Positions 18,685 to 26,587 of a stretch of DNA of 64,000 nucleotides are shown piece after piece. The stretch is from Leptospira ognonensis. Its GTDB lineage: Bacteria; Spirochaetota; Leptospiria; Leptospirales; Leptospiraceae. Numbering within the stretch: position 1 is the first letter of the stretch; each line of letters begins with the position of its first letter. The notes beneath the pieces are model-generated. The model made no database searches. It worked only from the letters and a program-made list of their open reading frames with translations, and was not told the DNA's origin. The stretch lies in the NCBI RefSeq assembly GCF_004770745.1, contig NZ_RQGD01000034.1, positions 62,001 through 126,000 of the forward strand. The letters run 5' to 3'. A program made the position numbers and the translations under genes.

Positions 18685-20604
18685 CTATTCGGTGATTCTT
18701 TTTAAACCGAGAGAAAAGATCGTGATATCATCGTCTGCTCGTTTGTATTTCGAGAACCGAAAGACTTCACCAACGACACGATCACAAAGCGATTGAGGAT
18801 CTAATTCCGCGTTGTCTTTAATCAGGGTTAAGAAACGTTCCTCCCCAAACAGTTCATCTGTATTTGGATCTCTAGCTTCTAGAACCCCGTCCGTATAGAG
18901 AACAATCTTTCCGGATTCGGGCAAGGGACGTTCCACTTCAATTAACTTGAGCGCAATGAATTCTGTTATGGCACGGCCTTGCGAATTGACAAGTTCGGTA
19001 TCTCCAGAGGGAGAGATTAAAATTAAGGGCGGATGGCCAGCGTTTGCAATTTTCATAATCTTCTTTTTAGGATTGATATAAAGAAAAATGGCACTGAGGA
19101 AATGTCCGGAAAGGTTCTCGAGTAGAGAAAGTCTCATCTTTTCGGCAGCCTTTGCCGGTTGGTCTAGTTCGGAAACCCATAGTTGCAAAGATACTTTTGC
19201 CATGCTTGCGATCATCGCTGCTGCAATCCCGTGTCCAGAAACATCACATAAAAAAACTCCGAACCCCTCCTCATCTTCTAAATAATGCACAAAGTCCCCT
19301 CCGATGTCGGAAGTCGGAAGGTATCGAAAGCCGATAGGAAACCCTTTAAGGTGACTTCTATGTTTTGGAAGAAGATCCTTTTGTAGGCGTTTTGCTACTT
19401 TTAATTGGGCGTCAATTTCTTGTTTTTCTTCATTGTCTTTTCGTAAGTCACTCACCTTTATCATCAATGCGACAGCGAGTAAAAATATTTCTATCGCAGA
19501 ACCCAAGGGAAGACTAAAGGTAGCAATCGATAACGGTTTGATCCAGCCTTGTATCGTCGATAGATTTACCGCCGCTCCAGCTAACATAGATCCAAAGGCA
19601 AAAAAGAATAAATAGTTTTCGATTTTTTTTGGATTTTTAAATATTGCATATATAGCTAAGTAGATTCCCCAAAATATAGGTAGGCTGACGAATGTTAATG
19701 CAAATTCAATATAGGCTCTTAAGTTAAGAAACAGAATACTCGGTAAGATAAAAATACTTAAGCCGATTAAAAATAATGTCACTCGTAGATGTTTCTTTCC
19801 ATATTTTTCTAGTTCCAAAAACTCTTTCGTAAACAGCAGACCAAAAATAGACGTTAAATAAATACTTACCGGGAACAGGTAATTTTTCCAAACATTCGAG
19901 TTTCCGATCTCAATATATTGAATGAAACCAGTCGAAAACAAGGTAACTAGCAAGATAGATGTTAGGTAGAAAAAATAAAAAAAGAATTGTCTGTATCTCA
20001 AAGTATATGCAAGAAGCAAGGTATAAAGAAACATGAGACCACCTGCACCAAAGTAGGCGGAAAAAAGTAAGTCGCTAATTTTCGAGAAGGTTAGAAAAGA
20101 TCTACTATTATGAATCGAAATGAACGAGAAATATTGATTTTCAGAGATGATTTTAATATAAATTGTTCTTATCTCCTGTGGATTTAGAGTGATCGGAAAT
20201 GCAGGGAGATGGGAGTAGAGAGGCTTTTCACGGCGTAAGGTTTGGTCTCCTGAGGCAAGCGTGACCCATCTTCCATTCGCAAAATAATACATTTCAAACC
20301 TGTCGATAACAGGGCTAGAAAACAAAAGGTAATACGTGTGAGGTGTTTTCCCCGTATGATCTACCGAAAAACGCAACCATAATGGGTTTTTCTCATCAGG
20401 AAAGTGAACTGTGCCGTTTTCATTTGGCTTCCAGGAATTTCCCTCCTTTAAAACGATATTGATATTCGAGTCTTTTGGAGGGGGGATCAAATATTCGATT
20501 TTTTTTGCGATGTCAATTTTACTGCGATCAGGATTTAACTCTATTGTTTCCGCGGTGAGTGCTGATGTTACTAATACGAGAAAGAATGTTAAAAACGGAT
20601 ACAT
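18685..20604 (-). CDS. 7TM receptor-type SpoIIE family protein phosphatase
   Basis: A 639-residue signal protein. Signal peptide to about residue 18, then a periplasmic beta domain of the 7TMR-DISMED2 kind (residues ~25-180), seven membrane helices (about 183-390), a short coiled coil, and a PP2C-like SpoIIE domain (about 415-635). Metal-site motifs are SDIGGDFVHYLEDEEGFGVF, FLCDVSGHGIAAAM, IANAGHPPLILI, VLYTDGVLEARD and the terminal DDDITIFSL. By family knowledge it would dephosphorylate a partner such as an anti-sigma-factor antagonist or other Ser/Thr phosphoprotein in response to an external ligand, often a carbohydrate. The partner is not in the window. It starts 6 bp after the TPM-domain gene stop, so the two form an operon. 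Confidence 0.93.
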   Translation of the reverse strand: MYPFLTFFLVLVTSALTAETIELNPDRSKIDIAKKIEYLIPPPKDSNINIVLKEGNSWKPNENGTVHFPDEKNPLWLRFSVDHTGKTPHTYYLLFSSPVIDRFEMYYFANGRWVTLASGDQTLRREKPLYSHLPAFPITLNPQEIRTIYIKIISENQYFSFISIHNSRSFLTFSKISDLLFSAYFGAGGLMFLYTLLLAYTLRYRQFFFYFFYLTSILLVTLFSTGFIQYIEIGNSNVWKNYLFPVSIYLTSIFGLLFTKEFLELEKYGKKHLRVTLFLIGLSIFILPSILFLNLRAYIEFALTFVSLPIFWGIYLAIYAIFKNPKKIENYLFFFAFGSMLAGAAVNLSTIQGWIKPLSIATFSLPLGSAIEIFLLAVALMIKVSDLRKDNEEKQEIDAQLKVAKRLQKDLLPKHRSHLKGFPIGFRYLPTSDIGGDFVHYLEDEEGFGVFLCDVSGHGIAAAMIASMAKVSLQLWVSELDQPAKAAEKMRLSLLENLSGHFLSAIFLYINPKKKIMKIANAGHPPLILISPSGDTELVNSQGRAITEFIALKLIEVERPLPESGKIVLYTDGVLEARDPNTDELFGEERFLTLIKDNAELDPQSLCDRVVGEVFRFSKYKRADDDITIFSLGLKRITE

Positions 20605-20610
20605 AGTTTT

Positions 20611-22035
20611 TTAGTAAGAACTCCCAGCTCCGCCACCACCGCTGCTTCCTCCACCCCAGGATCCACTAGAACCTCCGCTCGACCAACTGCTGCCTCCACC
20701 AGACGAGGAGCTACTCCAGGAAGTACTGCTTTGACTTGAGGAACGCTGGAGTTTAGGTATCGTTACGTTTTTAACTTCGGAAAGACGACAGTGTGCGCAT
20801 TCATAGAAGTGAGTCTCTTCTCCTTCATAATCGTACGTTGCAGCTCTATTTACCTGCGTGCTAACGCACCTATAAGTATAAAAGTTGCATTTACGACACT
20901 TGGAAGCGGGACTCTTCCCCGAGTATCTTTCTTTGGTGATCGTATCGCAGGTTCGACATTTCCAGATATCGTAATCTATCGATTTGATTTTTTCTTCAGA
21001 AACTTCTCCTGGTGAGAGATGTTTATCATCTTCTTTTTCATTCAGCTTAACCATTAATTTTTGACAATTAGGGCATTTCCTGGGTTTGTTCCGAAGCGAT
21101 TTCCCAATCCATTGATTGGTAAAAAATAAACTGAGCCCGATCGGAATTATGTTAAACGAAGAGTAGAAGGTCTCTGATTCCGAAAATTCTGCAACTAGCA
21201 TATAACAATAAGAAGCAAGTCCTGCGATCCAAGAAAACCAACCTCCAAAATTTGAATATATGCGATAGAAAAAATGGTTTCCGAAAGGCAAAAGTGAAAG
21301 TACACCGCCGATGAAAAACCAAGAAAAAACAACGATGAGTCCCAGCCAGAAATAGAAATATTCTTTAAAGCTGTTTTTGGGATCCTGTATATGCCTTAAA
21401 AAGATTCCTGGAGTAGCTTGGGTTTCATCTACTTTTTCTATGGGAATTAATTCCGTATAATGGGATTCCGGAAAATCACTATAATTAAAGTTTGTCGGTC
21501 CGAGATCCAATTTCTGATTCATATCTAAAGCGGGATGCTTGATCGCATGGGCAAGGGCATAGGAGCCGAGTGTGATTCCATTTGAAAAATTACCTGTTTT
21601 AAAATTTGGAATGATAAACATTTCTAGGATTCTCTTACAGAGAATATCAGGTAGGATGCCCTCCACTCCATAGCCAGTTTCAATTTCGACCCTCCGCTGG
21701 TCTAAAACATGTAAGAGAAGGATACCGTTGTCTTTTTCTCTTTTGCCAATTCCCCAAGTACTAAATAAAGTATTTGCAAATTCCTTTGGATTATACTCAC
21801 CTATCGTAAGCAAGGTGACAACGGAGATTTCCGCGCCTGTTTCTCTTTCGAGTTGAGTGATGATTTGATCGATCTCTATGTCGGCACCTGAGTCTTTCAG
21901 ATAGCCAATGCCATCGGAAACCCAGCTACCACTTGGTCTTGGATTTGGAATTTTGAGCGCGGCCTCTTGGATGCTCTCTGCATAAAGCGCGATGCCTGAA
22001 ACCAAAATGTAAAAAGAAAGCATTCGTTTTAACAT
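20611..22035 (-). CDS. TPM-domain (YgcG-like) membrane protein
   Basis: A 474-residue exported protein. The signal peptide (MLKRMLSFYILVSGIALYA) precedes a TPM/YgcG phosphatase-like domain (residues ~30-165; LERETGAEISVVTLLTIGEY, ... WGIGKREKDNGILLLH ... VEIETGYGVEGILPD). Two or more membrane helices lie at about 230-310. A cytoplasmic part then has four CxxC pairs (CPNC, CRTC, CRKC, CAHC), which suggests two zinc ribbons, and the protein ends in a Gly/Ser-rich tail typical of YgcG proteins. The family is linked to photosystem repair in plants and to membrane-protein quality control in bacteria, but this role is unproved here. I start at ATG 22035 (GGAAGGA with 8-nt spacing) rather than a TTG at 22071. 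Confidence 0.9.
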   Translation of the reverse strand: MLKRMLSFYILVSGIALYAESIQEAALKIPNPRPSGSWVSDGIGYLKDSGADIEIDQIITQLERETGAEISVVTLLTIGEYNPKEFANTLFSTWGIGKREKDNGILLLHVLDQRRVEIETGYGVEGILPDILCKRILEMFIIPNFKTGNFSNGITLGSYALAHAIKHPALDMNQKLDLGPTNFNYSDFPESHYTELIPIEKVDETQATPGIFLRHIQDPKNSFKEYFYFWLGLIVVFSWFFIGGVLSLLPFGNHFFYRIYSNFGGWFSWIAGLASYCYMLVAEFSESETFYSSFNIIPIGLSLFFTNQWIGKSLRNKPRKCPNCQKLMVKLNEKEDDKHLSPGEVSEEKIKSIDYDIWKCRTCDTITKERYSGKSPASKCRKCNFYTYRCVSTQVNRAATYDYEGEETHFYECAHCRLSEVKNVTIPKLQRSSSQSSTSWSSSSSGGGSSWSSGGSSGSWGGGSSGGGGAGSSY

Positions 22036-22043
22036 CCCTGGAA

Positions 22044-22050
22044 TCCTTCC
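22044..22050 (-). promoter_or_regulatory. Ribosome binding site deciding the TPM-protein start
   Basis: On the minus strand GGAAGGA lies 8 nt before the ATG at 22035. This site supports that ATG over the TTG further upstream and over the ATG at 22023. Confidence 0.6.
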
Positions 22051-22131
22051 AGATAGTTTCGGTCTTGGCAAAGATATTTTGAGAGCAAAAGAGGAATCCT
22101 GTAGCGAAAAAAATGGCAGCCAGGAGGAATA

Positions 22132-22158
22132 TTAGCAGTCTAATGGTTAGAGTGCTAA
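22132..22158 (+). promoter_or_regulatory. CIRCE element (HrcA operator)
   Basis: TTAGCAGTC, a 9-nt spacer, then GAGTGCTAA. The CIRCE consensus is TTAGCACTC-N9-GAGTGCTAA, so only one base of 18 differs and the spacing is exact. It ends 15 bp before the start codon of the ClpB-like gene, a usual position for HrcA repression. The start codon is preceded by GGGAGG (22163-22168). Confidence 0.9.
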
Positions 22159-22173
22159 AATTGGGAGGCAATT

Positions 22174-24564
22174 ATGAAACAATTTGATTCTACGGTCCAA
22201 GGAGCTTTGGACATTGCGCAGACAGACGCGATCAAGAGAAAGAATACAGAAATCTCACCTCTTCATTTATTTTATGGACTTATGTCGCATCCATCCTCTT
22301 TTGCGAGCCAAAACTTAGGGAAATACAAAACCCGTGTAGAGGAGGCCGTTTCCAAACTCGCAAAATCCGTGACTGATGTAAGTTTTGAAAATTTGAAAAC
22401 TTCGGCGAAACTCAGCCAGTGGATTACCATGGCATCGTCTCGGGCAGCAGAAAATGCGAGAGAGGAAATCCGAGAGGCAGATTTGCTCAAGTTTTTACCT
22501 AACATCTTGCCTGAGTTAAAAATAGATTATAATGACTTGAATGTAAAGGAAACCGATGAGGAAGTTCCAAATTTCCTTATCAATCTCAATGAGGTGGCGA
22601 AAGCGGGAAAACTAGATCCTGTCATCGGCAGAACAAAGGAAATTCGATCAGTGATGGAAATCTTGGGTCGACGTTCTAAAAACAATCCGGTGCTCGTTGG
22701 CTCAGCGGGGGTAGGTAAGACGGCAATTGTGGAAGGCCTCGCCGACCAAATCGTCAAAGGAAAAGTTCCTGATGTTTTAAAAGGCAAGACAGTATATTCA
22801 CTCGATATGGGACAACTCATGGCTGGGACAAAGTATCGAGGTGAATTTGAGGAAAAAATACAACATCTGCTAAAATTTGTGAAAGCGCAAGCTGGGGAAG
22901 CAATTCTATTTATTGATGAGATCCACCAACTTGTAGGAGCAGGCAGGACAGATGGGGCGATGGATGCTGCCAATCTTTTAAAACCGGCTCTTGCACGCGG
23001 CGACTTACATTGTATAGGTGCAACTACACCTGAAGAATTTCAAAAATACATACTCGGCGATGCTGCTCTTGAAAGAAGATTTCGATCAGTTCCCGTTAAC
23101 GAACCTACAAAGGAAGATGCCATTGAGATTCTGATGGGCATTCGTGATAAGCATGAAATCCATCACGGGATAAAAATTTCGGATGATGCGATCTATTCTG
23201 CCGTATTTTTATCGGATCAATACATCACTGATAAAAATTTACCAGATAAAGCGATAGATCTTGTGGATGAGGCGGCATCTGCGTTAAAACTTTCGGCAGA
23301 AGCTATGCCGGCTCCGCTTGCAGAACTTGAAAGTGAGATTCGATCGAAGAAGATTTATGCTCAGGTTGAGAAAAAGAATGAAGATATCCTTCGAGAGATA
23401 GAAACTCTAGAGAAGAAATTTAATGAAGGTAAGCTGGAATGGGAGAGAGAAGTCAATAGTCTCAAGCAGATGGCGTCGATCAAAAATAAAATCGATCGAG
23501 TCAAATTTGATTTAGAAAGTGCTGAGAGCAGGGCCGATTACACGGAAGCCTCACGATTAAAATTTGCTGTCTTACCCGAACTGGAAAAGGAATTAGGAAA
23601 TTTCCAAAATATCTGGATACTCGGGAAAAATCATGTAGCAAGTGTCATCTCAAGGCAAACAGGGATTCCTGTTGAAAAAATATTGAAAACTAAACAAGAC
23701 AATATTTTGGATTTGGAAAACCAATTGAATCAATCCGTATATGGCCAGACGGAAGCATTGAAAGAAATTGCAGATACCTTACTTACAAGTTATGCGGGGA
23801 TTTCTGCGGAAAATCGTCCGTTAGGATCCTTTTTACTGAAAGGACCAACTGGTGTTGGAAAAACAGAAACCGCCAAGGCACTCGCAAAGTATCTTTTTGA
23901 TAGCGAATCAAATCTTGTTAGATTGGATCTTTCAGAATATTCTGAAAAACATTCGGTTGCCAAGCTTATAGGCTCACCAGCTGGGTATGTTGGATACGAA
24001 GAGGGAGGGATTCTCACGGAAGCTATCAGAAGGAAACCTTATTCTGTGATTCTGTTTGATGAGATCGAAAAAGCGCATCCTGATTTTGCCGATATCCTCC
24101 TTCAGATATTGGATGATGGACGCCTAACGGACAATAAAGGAAGAACCATCAATTTTAGAAATACCATCGTCCTACTCACTACAAACTCAAAGGACATCCA
24201 GGCAGACTTTAAGCCTGAAGTTTTGGGTAGGTTAGATGGCATATTGACTTACTCCTCTATTGATTCTTCTATCATGGAAAAATTAATAGAAAAACAAGTG
24301 ATGCTTCTCAATGAAAGATTAAAAGGTAAAGGCATTGTCATCAAACTTTCGGAGAGTGCAGAGCGCGTGCTTGCGGAACAAGGGTATGATCCCAGATTTG
24401 GTGCCCGCCCTCTAAACAATGTTTTTAACCGAATTGTGAATCGCCCCCTTTCAAAAGAAATCTTAGCAGGTAAGATCCTTGAGGGAACCTACCTTGCTGA
24501 TTGGAATGAAGGCATCCTTTCTTTTACTCTTCAGAAAGAAACCTTCAGCCCGCTCTTGAAATAA
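22174..24564 (+). CDS. clpB: ClpB-like AAA+ chaperone / Clp ATPase
   Basis: A 796-residue double-AAA+ protein of the ClpB group. Order: N-terminal Clp repeats (residues ~1-125), AAA1 with Walker [14 protein letters not shown] (about 180-195) and Walker [16 protein letters not shown], a coiled-coil middle domain of about 110 residues (about 390-500), and AAA2 with [14 protein letters not shown] and [11 protein letters not shown]. ClpB-specific wording ([27 protein letters not shown]) supports a disaggregase working with DnaK. It lacks the IGF-type loop that docks ClpP. After TTN in AAA2 the usual ~20-residue insertion is missing and FRPEFINRID is altered to [10 protein letters not shown]; total length is ~60 short of E. 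coli ClpB (857). This may be a second, shorter paralogue. It follows a CIRCE operator, and a strong terminator follows it. Confidence 0.9.
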   Translation: MKQFDSTVQGALDIAQTDAIKRKNTEISPLHLFYGLMSHPSSFASQNLGKYKTRVEEAVSKLAKSVTDVSFENLKTSAKLSQWITMASSRAAENAREEIREADLLKFLPNILPELKIDYNDLNVKETDEEVPNFLINLNEVAKAGKLDPVIGRTKEIRSVMEILGRRSKNNPVLVGSAGVGKTAIVEGLADQIVKGKVPDVLKGKTVYSLDMGQLMAGTKYRGEFEEKIQHLLKFVKAQAGEAILFIDEIHQLVGAGRTDGAMDAANLLKPALARGDLHCIGATTPEEFQKYILGDAALERRFRSVPVNEPTKEDAIEILMGIRDKHEIHHGIKISDDAIYSAVFLSDQYITDKNLPDKAIDLVDEAASALKLSAEAMPAPLAELESEIRSKKIYAQVEKKNEDILREIETLEKKFNEGKLEWEREVNSLKQMASIKNKIDRVKFDLESAESRADYTEASRLKFAVLPELEKELGNFQNIWILGKNHVASVISRQTGIPVEKILKTKQDNILDLENQLNQSVYGQTEALKEIADTLLTSYAGISAENRPLGSFLLKGPTGVGKTETAKALAKYLFDSESNLVRLDLSEYSEKHSVAKLIGSPAGYVGYEEGGILTEAIRRKPYSVILFDEIEKAHPDFADILLQILDDGRLTDNKGRTINFRNTIVLLTTNSKDIQADFKPEVLGRLDGILTYSSIDSSIMEKLIEKQVMLLNERLKGKGIVIKLSESAERVLAEQGYDPRFGARPLNNVFNRIVNRPLSKEILAGKILEGTYLADWNEGILSFTLQKETFSPLLK

Positions 24565-24578
24565 GGTGAACTTAGCCG

Positions 24579-24614
24579 AAGGGAAACGGAGCTAAGGTTT
24601 CGTTTCCCTTTTTT
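24579..24614 (+). terminator. Rho-independent terminator after clpB-like gene
   Basis: Perfect 10-bp stem AAGGGAAACG / CGTTTCCCTT with a 12-nt loop and a T run to 24614. It lies 15 bp after the stop codon, so the gene is probably a single transcription unit. Confidence 0.9.
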
Positions 24615-24664
24615 CTACTGATCTTTCCCTTTAACAAAAGTGTTTTTCATTTTTTTTCTGTCTA

Positions 24665-25504
24665 ATGGATATGTCTGAACTTAAATCCATTACCGATTCA
24701 ACTCTACTTACCAATCAAAAAAATTCTGTTCCTGTTCTGGGACTGGGAGTCTGGAAATCGAAACCAAAAGAATGTTATGCAGCTGTTAAATCAGCGCTCG
24801 AAAGCGGCTATAGACATATAGATACAGCTGCGATTTATGGAAATGAATCAGAAGTTGGAGAAGCCATTCGCGACTCAGGCATACCTCGCCAGGAAATATT
24901 TGTTGTCACCAAACTTTGGAATGCGGACCAGGGATATGATTCGGCGCTAATTGCGATTGATAAATCTTTACAAAAATTGGCACTTGATTATGTGGATATG
25001 TATTTGATTCATTTTCCCGTGACTGGAAAGAGAAAGGATTCCTGGCGTGCGCTTGGTAAAATCAAAGAGTCAGGAAAGGCGAAGTCTATTGGTGTGAGTA
25101 ACTTTATGCAAAATCATCTAGAAGAATTACTCGCAGATACTGATATCATTCCTGCCATGAACCAGGTAGAATTTCATCCTTTCTTAAATGATGTGAAGCT
25201 CTATGATTATTGTCGTGAGAAAGGTATTTTACTCGAAGCATATAGCCCACTTGCACACGGGAAAAAGTTAGAAGATCCAAAAGTTACTAAATTAGCAAAC
25301 AAATATGGTAAATCGAATGCACAAATTCTCATTCGGTGGGGACTTCAGAAAGGACTGGTCCTCATCCCTAAGTCGGTTAGTGCTGGTAGGATTTCCGAAA
25401 ATGGAAATGTCTTTGATTTTCATATTTCGAGTGAGGACATGAACGAAATGGAAACTTGGAATGAAAATTTTAGAACGTGTTGGGATCCAACGGAAACTAT
25501 TTAG
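24665..25504 (+). CDS. Aldo/keto reductase
   Basis: NAD(P)H-dependent carbonyl reductase, 279 residues, of the bacterial YvgN/DkgA type. The catalytic tetrad is Asp53 and Tyr58 (HIDTAAIYGNESEVG), Lys83 (VTKLW) and His116 (YLIHFP). The first strand motif VPVLGLGVWKS and the cofactor motif LIPKSVSAGRISEN near the C-terminus, where Lys and Arg bind the 2'-phosphate of NADPH, are intact. Likely role: detoxification of aldehydes or 2,5-diketo-gluconate-like substrates; the exact substrate is unknown. Its stop overlaps the end of the convergent lipoprotein gene by 8 bp. Confidence 0.95.
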   Translation: MDMSELKSITDSTLLTNQKNSVPVLGLGVWKSKPKECYAAVKSALESGYRHIDTAAIYGNESEVGEAIRDSGIPRQEIFVVTKLWNADQGYDSALIAIDKSLQKLALDYVDMYLIHFPVTGKRKDSWRALGKIKESGKAKSIGVSNFMQNHLEELLADTDIIPAMNQVEFHPFLNDVKLYDYCREKGILLEAYSPLAHGKKLEDPKVTKLANKYGKSNAQILIRWGLQKGLVLIPKSVSAGRISENGNVFDFHISSEDMNEMETWNENFRTCWDPTETI

Positions 25505-26567
25505 ATTTTTTTTTCAATACCAGAATGAGAGACTGATTTTTCCCTTTGGATCCGAGCACACCGTATCCAAAGGGAAATGGCAAAGGCTCGTTATGCGACG
25601 CCTCATTCAATTGTATCATATCACTTTGGTATTCTGGATCGACTGCCCCAGATAGCTTCCATGACTTTTCATACCTACCAAACAATGTTCGATCCCACTC
25701 GGCTTCAGGAAAGAACCGAAGAGGGAAACCGGAATCGTCTTGTACAATTTGTCTGGCATTCGATAAAAGCAAAGATCGAAACGTCGCCCGTCTCTCTCCA
25801 TGAAATAAATACTCCGCGGATTTAGTAAAGACACTGATTTCTCCAAGTCCCAAAAAGTATTCATAGATTCCATCTCCAGGAACTCCTTCTTTTCCCGTTA
25901 AGAAGATCTTGAAGTAAGTGAAAATTTGTTTCTGTTTCAAAATAGGATCATAGATTTCGAACGTAAAACCTCTGTATGTCTCTGTGGGTCCTTGTATCGT
26001 TTCTTCTTTTGCATTTAAAATCGTCTTTCCGAGTCTTCTTAAAAAAGCAGCAAAAACGGGATAGGCACCGGATAACGCTGGTTTTTTTGTCTCTTCTTTC
26101 ATTTTCCGATATGTGAAATAATTTCTGCCAGCTAAATGCGAGGAGAGAGACTCAATACCTTTGAGAATGATTTTTTGGTCTGCTTCTTTTTTTGTTGTCC
26201 AGTCGAACGGAAAGCCAGGGTCCTCTAATCCAAAAAGAATGTATCTTTTTGCATTTGGAAAGAAGGTAAACAAATTTAAAGCATCAATCCCGCTAAAGGG
26301 ATAAACAACTGTTCCATGCGGGGAGGTGTAGTTTTTTTCTTTTAGGAAAACGTCTATTTGATTCTTTCGCTCAAGCATGAAATTCCAAGAATGGTCCATT
26401 TCTAACTTATGTTTTGGTTCGAGTGCGTTTTCCTCAAATCCCGCTAAAAGCTCATAGACTGGCGTTTCTTTGTTCGATACGCTAACAATTTCGTTTGAAA
26501 GCGAAGAACATCGAAAAAATAAAATGATGATTGAGATTTTGAAAAGATTTAATATATTTTTCGTCAT
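25497..26567 (-). CDS. Putative lipoprotein of unknown function
   Basis: A 356-residue protein with signal MTKNILNLFKISIIILFFRC, where Cys20 is the likely lipidated residue; Arg at -1 is unusual but tolerated in spirochaetes. The mature part is mixed alpha/beta and contains HGTVVYPFSGIDALNLFTFF, AKRYILFGLEDPGFPFDW and YFKIFLTGKEGVPGDGIYEY. I do not recognise a named family; it resembles uncharacterised leptospiral lipoproteins. The gene is divergent from the PAS kinase with only 20 bp between the starts. It overlaps the aldo/keto reductase gene tail-to-tail by 8 bp. Confidence 0.75.
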   Translation of the reverse strand: MTKNILNLFKISIIILFFRCSSLSNEIVSVSNKETPVYELLAGFEENALEPKHKLEMDHSWNFMLERKNQIDVFLKEKNYTSPHGTVVYPFSGIDALNLFTFFPNAKRYILFGLEDPGFPFDWTTKKEADQKIILKGIESLSSHLAGRNYFTYRKMKEETKKPALSGAYPVFAAFLRRLGKTILNAKEETIQGPTETYRGFTFEIYDPILKQKQIFTYFKIFLTGKEGVPGDGIYEYFLGLGEISVFTKSAEYLFHGERRATFRSLLLSNARQIVQDDSGFPLRFFPEAEWDRTLFGRYEKSWKLSGAVDPEYQSDMIQLNEASHNEPLPFPFGYGVLGSKGKNQSLILVLKKKSK

Positions 26568-26587
26568 AACTACCTAGGAATCATCAG

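Noticed and set aside
22527..22973. 148-codon frame on the minus strand
   Set aside because: It is antisense to the Walker A/B region of the ClpB-like gene and low-complexity.
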